This document shows positions 28,997 through 63,235 of a DNA stretch of 64,000 bases, one piece after another. The notes beneath the pieces are model-generated. The model worked only from the letters and a program-made list of their open reading frames with translations, was not told the origin of the DNA and made no database searches. The DNA is from Crambe crambe (taxonomy: Eukaryota; Porifera; Demospongiae; Poecilosclerida; Crambeidae), in assembly GCA_963924555.1 (NCBI GenBank), contig OZ004582.1, positions 8,775,927 through 8,839,926 on the forward strand, written 5' to 3'. How positions within the stretch are numbered: the stretch's first letter is position 1; each line of letters opens with the position of its first letter. Made by a program: the position numbers and the translations under genes.

Positions 28997-31543
28997 ATGG
29001 AACCGAGCAGCGTGTCTCAAGACAGGTAGTTGACAAAGTAGTACTTGTCTGGGCCGTGTAGATCAGTCCCTTAATCGGTACTGTTGCTGACCGTTTTAGG
29101 TCGATTGCTAGCGATATTTATCTCTCTAGCTAATGTTCAAAAGATAGCAAGTAGCTTTATAGTCAAGCAAGCTGCTAGCTGTGAAGCTGGGTCAAGATTA
29201 GGCTCTAGTTAGCTAGTTAGTCAAAAGTTGTCGACAATTAGCGGTGGTTTAATAGTGATCAGGTTCCTAGAGTCTAGATCCTATTATCACGAAGGTGGCC
29301 TGTATCTAGCTCTAGTCAAGTCCTCAGTCCAGTGTAACATGTAATAATCATAGCTTGCTTGATCTAGTTATAAATCATTGATATGGCCTTATAGTTAGCT
29401 ATGATGTGGTTTAGCATTAGCTATACATGCATACAGGATACCACTGGAAGTCAATCTGCTCATTGCTGCTAAAATTACTTTTCTGATCATACTTAGTGGC
29501 TTATCCATTGTACTTAAAAGTTATACTTCTCTACCTAGTGAATTATCACACATGATGTGCTGTTCTTATCCATTATACTCAATATCATTATATGCTATCC
29601 TTATCTATCACACATGATAATGCTTGGGTGACTGTTCTCTATCTGCCTGGTCTTTATCCATTATACTTATCACACATGCATACACAGTGATCATCAAGTG
29701 CAGTCCTACATTGTGGAACATGCCAACCAGACGCAACTGCAAACCAGCGATTGGACAGAACTCATCAATGGCCTTCGCTTTGTTAGCAATGGGAAATATG
29801 TTTCTGGTTATGTTGATTCCAGTCAAGACTTGGTACGACTCTTAGAAACGTACCAAGCTGCAACTGATACGTCCTTCTCTACAGGACAAAATTTGATTCA
29901 TGTATTAAAGACCATCGATGAAGGGCAACTCCAAATGAGATTCATGTCACCGGCGTCAAGACCACGCCTCTTTTGGCAGATGAATGCAGGGGAACCTACT
30001 ATTCCATATGATGGAGTCCCCTTCATGTCGATAGGACATGGAACTGACCTCACTTGTGTTCGTTTTGGTGGACGGCGTAAGAAAAGTGAACAAGTGTCTC
30101 TTCCTTCTGGAGATATGGTTCCTGTTGATTATCGGATGAAGACTGGATGTGAGGCGAAAGTTACAATTCGTCGAATCTTAAGATACCCTTGTGCGGAATA
30201 CCACGAGACTATGGTTCAAGGAATAGCTGCAGTTCGACGACATCGGAAACAGAATCTCGATGCTCTTGTACAGCGCATCATCACAGGAACGGCCAAAGCC
30301 CAGGAAAGGATTCATTTCCTCTTGCCTACCCCCGTGGCTCACATTGGACACATTGTCCCCGAAATAGATGGTCCGGCACCCATCGATCAACAAGTTTTGG
30401 ATCAAATTATCCACGAGCTTGGTAATGGAGTAACAGGCATTGTACAACTGCGAGATAGAATCAAGAATTTCATCATCACAAGAAGCGTTACAGATTCCTC
30501 CATCCATAACATGACCAATCAGATGTACTGCCCAACAGAATTCGATATTTTCCGGCAAGTGTACTGGCTCTACAAGATGGGGCAGGTTATCGATCAAGAC
30601 ACGACGCTCAAAAACTCGATGGGTTTGGGCATTGAGCAAACGTTGAGCCAAGCCGTCTCTCAAACCACTACCAGTTTAGGAGTGACAGAAAGAAAACCCT
30701 CTCTTCCAACAACCACGACTTCATCTTCAGATGTAATCACCAATGTTTATAGCATTATCATGGACGAAAACCCAGCTGATGGGGCCAGCCCTCTCGATCA
30801 ACTCAATGATCACCAGATGTCAACTGACCATGAAGTGGAGCTTAACTCCAGTGAGAACGCACATAATTTGGGCGTGATTGAAGAATCACCCATGGTGAAC
30901 CAGATGCAGATTGGAATCTCCAGCTCAACCATAGCCCCCAGCGTACAAGTCCAAGTCAGTGGAAGTGGCAACCATGCCCACATTATCAAGCGTCCCATGT
31001 CGCAGGGTAATCTAACTCCTATGAAAGTCATTTCTTCTAAGCCGATCACAGCCAGCGTTAGTAATCTGAGAAACACGACAGCTGGTATGGAAGCATCTCT
31101 TGGGACTACAATTAAGTTGGAGGTCAGTAATATTATAGTAATCTATGTAGTAATTAATTGCAATGGAACTTCACAATGTGGACACTTTTTAGAAAAGTGT
31201 GTAGAGGTGTTTCACACAGAAAGAAATGCTATTTTTTAAATTTTGAGTCAGTGCATTTTGTGCTAGGGATTGTAGTGGTGTCTCTGGTAATATTAGTGTA
31301 AAGTTATCAGCTATTCTTCTCTTTATTCAGGATGATAATGTAACTCAAGCACAGACAGAGGTCCAAAATATGCTGAAGATCATCGAAAACCAAAGTCATG
31401 CCTGCAGAAACTTGTCAGCTCTGAACAACCTCCGCAGACAACTAACAGAGCTGTGTGGACAGTTCTCCATGTTCCTTGCTGGAGTGCCTTCCAGTGAATT
31501 CGGATCCAATGCCCCTCCAGCTAAACGCTCAAAAAACAGCTAG
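28997..31543 (+). CDS. CARF (ALS2CR8) domain protein, probable transcription factor
   Basis: Three exons join in frame: 28997-29025, 29688-31122 and 31331-31543, giving about 558 residues. Residues about 100-190 resemble the CARF/ALS2CR8 domain: PYDGVPFMSIG, a basic patch GGRRKKSE, and GCEAKVTIRRILRYP. In vertebrates CARF is a nuclear calcium-responsive activator; function here is inferred from that domain alone. The middle (about 330-480) is Ser/Thr/Asn-rich and probably disordered. The last exon encodes a predicted helix (QNMLKIIENQ … ALNNLRRQLTEL) that could dimerise, ending with basic KRSKNS. Without splicing the second exon would run on about 40 codons past 31122; the donor GAG|GTCAGT is preferred because the next exon is in phase. 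Confidence 0.75.
29026..29687. other. Intron 1 of the CARF-domain gene
   Basis: AT-rich, with many CTAGCT-type words and repeated CTTATC/TTATCACACATGAT phrases near 29540-29680. No coding sequence seen. Confidence 0.6.
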
Positions 31544-32103
31544 TTAGTTAGCTATATAGCTATTAGCAGTGTAAGAATATTATGGGCATTATTATTATTA
31601 TAGCAATTTAAGAAAAAGCAAAAATTAATAACATCGTAAATATTATTAGGGTATACAAATAATGAATGCAATCAAAATCCAGCCATAAAATTTATTGTTA
31701 CTATTGTTACTACATTATCATGTACACACTCAACAATAATTATTACATGTATGATGATAAAACATAAGTCGGTGGAATAAGACAGGAATTAAACATATTT
31801 TTCAGTAAAATGTATTTCTCTTTGTAGGACTCATCGAATTGGGAGATAGCAAAGGTCTTCTCTCATCAGCAAGTGCATGTGCATGAGGTCGAGACCTGTC
31901 ATCTCTTCTTGTCGACTTAACTTTCACCTATTATAATCACAGGGAGATAGTTATATCACTTCAGCGAATTAATATGACAATGTTGAGAGACCAGTCAAGA
32001 TGCTATGTTTAATTTTCATGCCTCATTGTGCGTTCTGGGATTCAGCACTAAGTTAGCTACATTATGGAATCCAGTTTTTAACTGGGATTGTGGCTTATAG
32101 CAG
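31544..32103. other. Convergent 3' flanks of the CARF-domain gene and TM7SF3
   Basis: No coding sequence. A possible acceptor (TCTCTTTGTAG at about 31820-31829) followed by non-repetitive sequence might be an alternative 3' exon of the CARF-domain gene, but nothing supports it beyond the acceptor. Confidence 0.4.
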
Positions 32104-55010
<22,907 letters not shown>

Positions 55011-55141
55011 GGCCAGGCAAAACATCGCTAACCTTTTGACCTTTCGTGATGTCTCCTACGGTAGGGGAATCCCCTCTCAGTCTTCTTCTAATTTAACGAA
55101 AGTAGGAAATTTCGTAAGTGGAAATTCGAGGGCGGTACAAG
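55011..55141. promoter_or_regulatory. Bidirectional promoter of TM7SF3 and SCYL2
   Basis: Only 131 bp separate the two start codons, with no repeat. The region includes GGGGAATCCCC (55065-55075, a palindromic NF-kB-like word), CTTTCGT / ACGAAAG and GGAAATTTCG. The two conserved genes probably share one promoter. The NF-kB reading is by consensus only. Confidence 0.6.
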
Positions 55142-58100
55142 ATGTCGCTTTTTGATAGGATCAAGAGTGCAGTGAGGGGCAACCCTGTAACCAGGGAATT
55201 TGAACTAGGGAAACATGTAGCCAGTGCTGGTCCTGGTCTCATGTGGAAGGTATTAACTAAACTGCTTAGGCTAAGTGCATCACAAAATTAACATAAATGG
55301 TGTAAACATGTACTGTATGTACATTAGTGTAAAGTTGGTTTTCAATGGTGTGATTACAGTCAACAGTTCATATTTCATACTGTTCGCTCTGGAATGTGTC
55401 TCTCCTTCCCCCTCCTTTACTCCTTCTCTTCCCCTCCCTGCCCCTTTGCTCCTTCCCTCCCTCCCTGCCTCCTTTACCTCCCTATCCCTCCCTCCCTGCC
55501 CCCTTTGCTCCTTCCCTCCCTCCCTGCCTCCTTTACCTCCCTATCCCTCCCTCCCTGCCCCCTTTGCTCCTTCCCTCCCTCCCTGCCTCCTTTACCTCCC
55601 TATCCCTCCCTCCCTGCCCCCTTTGCTCCTTCCCTCCCTCCCTGCCTCCTTTACCTCCCTATCCCTCCCTCACTGCCCCCTTTGCTCCTTCCCTCCCTCC
55701 CTGCCTCCTTTACCTCCCTATCCCTCCTTCCCTGCCCCTTCCTCCCATGCTAGTTAAGATATATAGGGTTCTCCCCAGGATTTATTGAAGGCATAAGGGG
55801 CAAGACCATGAAGGAGAGGGACCCAGTGTTCTTAGATGGCTCCTGGTGTAGAAGCCAGCCACCACGAAGAACTGAGAAGGCATAGGGGGAAGAACTGAAA
55901 GCATAGTGACCCACTATGCCTTACGATGTCTGGGGAGAACCCTGGTATTAGAAACTTGTACAAAACCTCTAGCTGGGACTGCCAAACACTTCCTTTCAGT
56001 ACTAAGTTCACTTTGTGCCTTGCAGATACACAATGGCATCAAGAAGACCACAAGACAGGAAGTGTCCATTTTTATCTTTGACAAGAAGTCTCCAGAATTT
56101 GAGAAGTTGCCAAGGAAACAGAAGGAAGCCGTTTATGAAATGTTGAAGAAGGTGGGTGGGGTCATTTGTTGTTTACATATTGAAGAAGGTGGGTGGAGTC
56201 ATTTGGAGGGAATATTGTCTGGAATAAAAATATGATTGTAGTGTGAACCATTTATGCATAACCAAAAACAAAACAAAAGAAACAATACGTTCTCTTATTT
56301 CAATATTTTAATTTTAATATTTTACATAATTATGTGATATTTATTGTTTGTGTTATTGTTGTTATTGTTGTTGTTATTAGGGGCCTACTAACCTCATCAA
56401 GCTTCGTCATCCACGCCTGCTGACTGTAGAGCATCAGGTGGAAGAGTCCGGAGACTCTCTGGCATTTGTGTCAGAACCCGTGTTTGCTTCCCTGGCCAAT
56501 CTCCTGGGTGACTATGACAATATGCCCTCACCTCTTCCCTTAGTAATCAAGGTAAGTGAGTTTTAATTAAAAAATAATTAAGAACTTTCTTCATTTTGTT
56601 GGACTGTGGTACAAACTAAAACTTTATTGCCTTCAGTAGAGCAGGGCTCACAATAACAGTTAGCCATAGCACATTTTCCAGTCAATTTCTTTGTTTGTCC
56701 AGTCATTTTCTGCCTTTGTCCGACCAATTTTCTATTATAGCTATACTGCTATTAGATAATCATGTCTGGACAATAATAGAGTATTACTCCCTCGAGCAAT
56801 CGTAGAGCATTTGAAATGCTTCACAATTGTAGATATTTCAGTGTACAATAATTTTGTTATGCTCTCTCTACGGAGATTGTGCAATAAAATGGCCGCCATT
56901 GGCATGGTAAAAGATGCATGCAAGCCCTCTATTTATGCCTGCAAATCCTATTTTGTACTATTCATGCTGACCACCCCCCACAGGAACACCTGCTACATCC
57001 CATTGAGGTCCAGTGCGGTCTACTGCAAACAGCCGAGGCACTTAATTTTCTCCATTCCGATGTCAAGATGATGCATGGGAATTTGAACCCACGGAACATT
57101 GTCGTCAACTCTGGTGGATCCTGGAAAATCATGGGCTTCAACTTCTGCTGTTATTCACAATACCAGACTGAAGCACAGGTACACAGTACATGGATTGGAC
57201 ATCCAGTGCCCTTTGACAAGTACCTTTTTAAAAAATAAATACTCAGAACACTGGATTTTTGGTACCGTATCAGTGACGGGGCAGACTTTTGGCTAGAGCT
57301 AGGCTAGGGCCAGGGCCAGGGCTAGGCAACCAGATTCCAAGGCCCCCCTCCCTAAATGAAACCCTGGAAGGTCAAGGGAGTCTAGAATTACGTAGCATGC
57401 AGAAACCATGTCATTGTATGCATGTACATGTACAAGTATGCGTATTCACATGTAGACCTCATTTGCCTTTCGAGAGTGGGACTCCCGTAAGCCCCTTCAC
57501 ACCAATCCCTCTTTAGACTTTCTGGCCCCTGAGTACATCATGAGCAAGAGCTGCAACACCCTCAGTGATGTCTACTCCTTCGGGATGCTCAGCTATGCAG
57601 TGTACAATGGAGGAAAACCTCTCTTCGAGAACAACAACAACATGCTCACCTTCAAGCAGAATGTAGAACTGGTAAGGAAGAAAGTTATTGCCTTAGAAAT
57701 ATAACTTAGGACACTTAACGACATACTTATATCACAATGTACTGTCAAGTAGCCCTTGGCCATGAGATCTAACAAAATATCCACTTCTTCACACTCCATA
57801 ACTCATGGTTACTTGTAGCCTTGGGGCTGAAATTTGGTGTGGAGATAGTCCGACCACAATTTCATCAAAGCATATTGAGAAAATGGCTGATAAAAATGAT
57901 GGGATTGGATTTCCACTCTCATGATGGTCTCTATTGATTAAGTGTATACATGTGTGTGCAGGTGAGTCGTATTAGTGAGTCAGCTCTGGGAGGAATCCCG
58001 GTGGAGTACAAGCCCCTCGTGAGGAGTATGTTGGTGGTAGAGCCCAACGTTAGACCCGATGTCCTTCAAATAACAAAGGTACATACATGCATACAGTGTT

Positions 58101-61100
58101 ATAGCTACATATCATGCATAAGCAAATGAAATGTCACGTACTGCCTCTTCTCTTGTTTCTAGCATTCTTTCTTTGAGGAAGTAGCCATAAGCACCCTCAA
58201 GTACCTGGACTCACTCTACGAGAAGAAAGATATGGAAAAGTCGCAGTTCTTCAAAAAGAACTTGGCAAGAGTCATCACTAAACTTCCCAAAGTGAGTACT
58301 GACATTGAGAAGTATGTAGCATTAGCAGTAAAATGTACTTCTACTCTGTTTGTACCTTGACCTTTCAGCGTGTTGTGCACCAGCGTGTCCTTACTCCTCT
58401 CACTGCCGAGTTCCGTAATCACAAGATGATCCCATTTGTGTTGCCGTTGGTCCTTATGATTGCTCAGGACTGCAACCTCAACGAATATTCCTCACTCATC
58501 CTCCCAGTGCTTGCCCCTGCCATGAAGATACAAGACCCTATTCAGGTGTGTTAATACATATGTATGCACGTATGCACCTACGGAAGTCAGTCTGCATCTT
58601 GAGGGCATGCTCATCTCTTCCTCCTCTCTCCCTCCCTTCCCCCTCCATCTCCCTCCCTCCCCTCCCCCTTCTCCACCTCTCCCCCTCCCCTCACCCCCCT
58701 CACCCTTCTTCCTCTCTCTCCCCTCACCCTCCTCCACCTCTCTCCCCTACCCTCCCCCTTCTCCACCTCTCCCCTCCCCTCCCCCTTCTGCACCTCTCCC
58801 CTCCCCTCCCCTCCCCCTTCTCTCCCCTCCCTCCCCCTTCTGCACCTCTCCCCTCCCCTCCCCCTTCTGCATCTCTCTCCCTCCCCTCCCCCTTCTCCAC
58901 CTCTCCCCTCCCCTCCCCCTTCTCCACCTCTCTCTCCTCCCCTCCCCCTTCTCCACCTCTCCCCTCCCCTCCCCCTTCTCCACCTCTCTCTCCTCCCCTC
59001 CCCCTTCTCCACCTCTCTCCCTCCCCTCCCCCTTCTCCACCTCTCTCCCTCCCCTCCACCTCTCTCTCCCTCCTCAGATCCCACTGATCTTCCTTCAAAA
59101 GATGGATCTGTTGTTGAAGATGACGCCCCAGGACGATGTCCAGAGACACGTTCTCCCAATGATCATCAAGTCATTGGAGGCCAGGAACAATCGGGTTCAG
59201 GTACGAAGTACATATCGTACATGCACATTCTTTCTTTATGACATGTATTACATATTGCATGTATGTGTCTAAATAGTATTCAGTTCAGTTTCTATTGGCA
59301 TTAAATAAAGTACATAGTCCTACCATTGAAAAGTATGTAGGTGATGGAAAAATATTATGATACTGTGATGTGCGCATTACTGAAACTGAAAGTGTGTCGA
59401 GCTAGTGGTACAGCTTTTGGTACTTCTAATCTTCATGCATCCTCAGTTGATCTCTCATGTAGCAATAATAATTATTGTGGTAATTGCAGGAGCTGTGTGT
59501 GAGTATCCTCCCTTCATTTGCCAATATGGTGGATTACTCCAGCATGAAACACTCGATCGTGCCCAGAATCACTGCACTTTGTATCGAAAGCAAGCAAGCA
59601 TCGGTAAGATTTTTTAAAATTAAGGGTTGCTTATACTAGAGGGCCTTGGGGGTTTGATATTCAGTCAGTGACACACGTACGTAACAAATGCAGCTGTGTG
59701 TGAAGTGTTTGGTTTGTCTTGCTCAATTGCTGGACATTCTTGACAAGCACATTGTCGTGGACCAGATTCTCCCCATCCTCCATCAGATATCTTCCCGGGA
59801 ACCTGGCGTACTCATGGCTATGTTAGGTATGTATGTGTCTTGACAATGATGGGAGAAGTGTATACAGTGAACTCCCTCTAACCAATCAGGACCCACCACC
59901 CCTGTATTCAGGACACTTTAGAAAGAGTGTGTACTACATAATATATAAATCCACCCCTGAAATGAGGCCACCCCTCTGATCAGGACACTTCTGCTGGCCC
60001 CAAAGGTGGTCGGATTAGAGGGAGTCCACTGTACTCTATGCGGGAACTCATGGCTATGTTAAGTATGTCTTGACATTATAATATTTCCATCGATGGGATA
60101 AGAAGTGCATACTCTATGCTAAATTTTCCCGGGAACTTGGCAAACTCTTGAAATTTAGCATTCATATCATTATGACTTATCATTTATTTTTAAAATTCAG
60201 GTATTTTTCACCAAACTCTGAAGAAACCCAAGCTTGGCCTTGACAAGGAAATTCTTGCTGAAACAGTTATTCCTTTTCTCTTACCCCTTTCCATCGAGCC
60301 TTCCTTGAATCTGAATCAGGTGGGCAATCCATATAGCTATGTAACATGGTTGTAACTTAAGTGTGGATATTTTCCCATGTTCATGGATGATTCATGGATA
60401 GTTCAATTAACTCATTGTCACCGGAGCTCAGTTATACTCGCCAACAAATAGATCTCTAATCTGCCATACTATTCAATTGCATAGTAATTTGTATCTGCCA
60501 CAACAGTAAATAATATCTCTACTATTCAATATACAGCAGTATGTCTTTAATCTGCTGTACAGTGCGTATGTATATCTCTAATCTGTTGACTATTTGCATA
60601 TATCAATGTTTACTTTTATGCTGATACACACACACAGTTCAATCAGTTCATGAAGGTGATTCGGGAAATGCTATCGAAAGTGGAAGAGGAGCAGCAGACA
60701 CACCTCGACCAGCTCTCTAAGATGGAGGAGCAAACAAAGTAAGCTGATCAAGTTCTTCATCAGGCAGGAAATTGTGTAGTTAAAATCAAATATGGACTTT
60801 CTGAAGTGCAAAGCAAAACCCCTGATCATAATTGTAATGGAGGTTCAGTTCCATTAACATGGATCTCTTCATTATCCTTTCTCTGATGTTCTCTCACTTA
60901 TCCAGGTCTACTGTGGCTTTTGCCCGGGAAGTAGATGAGGCCAAGTCCATGGACGATGCCATTAACCGCCTGGAGGACATGTTTACTGGGTCCGACCCGA
61001 GAGAAGAAGTTTTGCCTGTCCGAAAAGGGACCTCTTCTGGTAGCTTCACTGGAGCTAAGCCGGGAATCAGTAGTGAGGTATGTACGCATGAAGTATTGTA

Positions 61101-62700
61101 TATACACACTTGCTTGTAATACATGTGAGTGAAGTTTTATCATCAATATGATGATGATAGACTGAAAGAAAATTAAGCAAACAATCAAACAAACACAATC
61201 AGGAGATCAACTGTGTCCCATCTCAACAACAGTGTGTAGATATGTTGTAATTCAAACCCAAAATGAGGGTATTCCCCCTCCTCCCCCCCCCCCCCCCCCA
61301 TAATCAGAAATCAATGCATAAGAGAAATAAATATCATTTACAGCTTTAAAGCTAAAGTTATCAATTTATCAATTATGTCAAAAACTTGTTTATTTGTTTG
61401 TTTGTTTGTTGTTGTTGTTGTTTTTTCTTTTCAGAATTCAAATCCAAACTTCCTTTCTGGGTTCGATCTTGCTGAACTCTCCTCCAGCTTCTCCAGAAAT
61501 TCTACTTTTCCTGCAGCATGTACTCAGTCCTCCATCACGTCCCAGAGTACCTTGACGAAGCAACCCAGTCCCTCTGCCACTCACAAGCCCAAATCATTGC
61601 AGTCCACCTACCAAGCTCCACCTGTGATGCAACCCTCAAAGGCTGATAGTGGACTGATGCCTGGGTCTGAGAACAAAACAGGTTTGACAGGTATAGGTGT
61701 GAGTTCGAGCCAATCAATAGGGATGCTTAAACCTACTGCTGTTAATTCAGCGAAAACAGGATCGATTTTATCGCCCAATATTCTCAGCAATTCTTCCTCT
61801 CCTTCTGTCGATCAAGGCTTAAGCTCAATCTTTAATGGAACAACCGTTGACTCCAAGTCCCCGAAATCAGCCAGGCAAAATCCACCTGGAATTTTTGGAG
61901 GCATGTCTATGAACCAAATTCCTACTATCCCTCTAGGCGGAATGCTGAATCAGCAAAGTGGTGGGGGCATGGGTAGTGGCAGTGGTGGACTGGGTCCGCC
62001 CCTTGTACCAACACAAACGAATAATTCTTCATCCTTACCTCTCAGTGGTAGCAGCAATACTGGTACTGGTTGGTCTACTGGAATAGGAATGGGACCTGGA
62101 CAGAATCAGAATGTGAATACAGGAATGGATTCCCGTGGAACACAAGAAGCTCAATCTTTTCAAGCTTCTGGATGGTCTGGTAACATTGGTGGAATGGCAC
62201 GGAATTCAGCCAATTTAGGTTCCAATTCTGCCTCTGGGTGGTCACCAAATATCGGAACCAGACGAGTTGATGCATCTCAACAAATTGGTACTGGTAGTAT
62301 GGGAATGAACCCACAGCAGATTGGTCAGCAGAATAGATATGGAATGGGAATCGATCCACAGCAACACTCCCAGTATGGTTCTGGAATGAAACAGCATAAC
62401 AGTGGGGCAAACTGGTCATCCAACATTCAACCTCAACAAAGCTCTCAACCAGTTGGTGGAACTAATTTCATATCAGGGGGAAGTCAACCATTGGTTCCCT
62501 CACCTGCACCCGGGGGTCTTGCAGGGGGATACCAGCCACTGATCCCCTCACCTGCACCCGGGGGTCTGGCAGGGGGAAGCCAGCCACTGATCCCCTCACC
62601 TGCTCCAGGGGGTCTGGCAGTGAGTATAGCCAGTGGGACAAACTTAAATAAGCCTGCACCTGGTGCAAACCCATTTGCCGACTTGAGTTTCTTGAGTTAA
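55142..62700 (+). CDS. SCYL2: SCYL2 (CVAK104), SCY1-like pseudokinase
   Basis: Fifteen exons join in frame: 55142-55249, 56026-56151, 56381-56551, 56984-57178, 57456-57671, 57962-58078, 58163-58291, 58369-58545, 59078-59200, 59490-59603, 59694-59826, 60201-60319, 60638-60738, 60906-61077, 61435-62700; 1,088 residues. Residues about 30-320 form a degenerate kinase domain: the HRD loop reads HGNLNPRN and DFG reads GFNF, so catalysis is doubtful. FREWD, FLAPEY and SDVYSFGMLSYAV mark the C-lobe. HEAT-like repeats follow (about 340-610: FVLPLVLMIAQ, IFLQKMDLLL, LCVSILPSFANMVDY, LLDILDKHIVVDQ). The long Ser/Gly/Gln/Asn-rich tail ends in NPFADLSFL, an NPF-type motif. In mammals SCYL2 binds clathrin and AP2 and acts in endosome-TGN traffic. 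All phases agree. Confidence 0.92.
55438..55744. repeat. Minisatellite, 59-60-bp unit, about five copies
   Basis: C/T-rich unit (CCCTTTGCTCCTTCCCTCCC … CTTTACCTCCCTATCCCTCC) in SCYL2 intron 1. The open frames across it in all three plus frames are low-complexity artefacts. Confidence 0.9.
55765..55943. mobile_element. Foldback MITE, ends AGGGTTCTCCCCAG
   Basis: About 179 bp with ends AGGGTTCTCCCCAG and CTGGGGAGAACCCT, and weak pairing of GAAGGCATAAGG with its counterpart inside. A single end (CAGGGTTCTCCCCAG) is also found at about 26967. hAT-like ends, but no clear 8-bp duplication. In SCYL2 intron 1. Confidence 0.65.
58620..59076. repeat. SCYL2: C/T-rich tandem repeat in SCYL2 intron 8
   Basis: Irregular units of about 26-40 bp built on CTCCCCTCCCCCTTCTCCAC, running directly into the acceptor of exon 9. 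Long open frames on both strands are artefacts of the repeat. Confidence 0.9.
59865..60031. mobile_element. pogo/mariner-like MITE with TA duplication
   Basis: 167 bp with ends CAGTGAACTCCCTCTAA and TTAGAGGGAGTCCACTG, flanked by TA at 59863-59864 and 60032-60033. Ends of this type with TA duplication fit the Tc1/mariner-pogo group. In SCYL2 intron 11. Confidence 0.75.
61271..61300. repeat. Poly-C run
   Basis: C-rich stretch with about 14 consecutive Cs (to 61299) in SCYL2 intron 14. Confidence 0.8.
62479..62625 (+). repeat. SCYL2: In-frame 48-bp tandem repeat near the SCYL2 C-terminus
   Basis: Three units each encode 16 residues of the form GG(S/Y)QPL(V/I)PSPAPGGLA. They lie in the disordered tail about 30 residues before the terminal NPF motif. 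The units are nearly identical in DNA (ACTGATCCCCTCACCTGC), showing recent expansion. Confidence 0.85.
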
Positions 62701-62819
62701 GAGTCTAATTAGGTACTACAATTTTTTGCTATGTGTAACTTTAAAATTAAAATTTGTGTTATGATTTTTTCAGTGTATGGAGAAATCTTATCAGTTTGCT
62801 CATTAGCTACAGTAATGAA

Positions 62820-63235
62820 TTCATGTCTTGACTGTATCACTCGTGATCCAGTTTCAAATGAGGAATTCTTTAATATCTGATCACTCATGATTGAGGAAGA
62901 GTCTCATTACTCTTGGTATCACTCTTGATTGAAGAAGAGTCTCAATTCTTAGCTGTATCACTCGTGATTGAGGAAGAGTCTCAATTCTTAGCTGTATCAC
63001 TCGTGATTGAGGAAGAGTCTCAATTCTTAGTTGTATCACTCATGAGGAAGAGTCTCGTTAGCTGTATCACTCGTGATTGAGGAAGAGTCTCAATTCTTAG
63101 CTGTATCATTTGTGATTGAGGAAGAGTCTTAATTCTTAGCTGTATCACTCGTGATCCAGTTTCACATGAGGAAGAGTCTTATAGCCGTATCACTCGTGAT
63201 CTACAGTAGTTTCAACGGATGAGTGCCACTCTTGA
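62820..63235. repeat. Minisatellite after SCYL2, unit about 40 bp
   Basis: Repeats of GTATCACTCGTGATTGAGG … AAGAGTCTCAATTCTTAGCT, about nine copies with some shortened. It begins about 120 bp after the stop, so the first units may lie in the 3' UTR. Each unit carries a short inverted repeat, ATCACTCGTGAT. Confidence 0.85.

Noticed and set aside
30178..30663. 161-codon minus-strand frame
   Set aside because: Antisense shadow of the CARF-domain exon, with no start context or splice support.
55275..55788. Three overlapping Pro/Leu/Ser-rich frames
   Set aside because: Minisatellite in SCYL2 intron 1, with a unit length that keeps all frames open.
58492..59272. Several Pro/Ser/Leu or Arg/Glu/Gly-rich open frames on both strands
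   Set aside because: They translate the C/T-rich repeat in SCYL2 intron 8, and exon 9 of SCYL2 uses the sequence after it.
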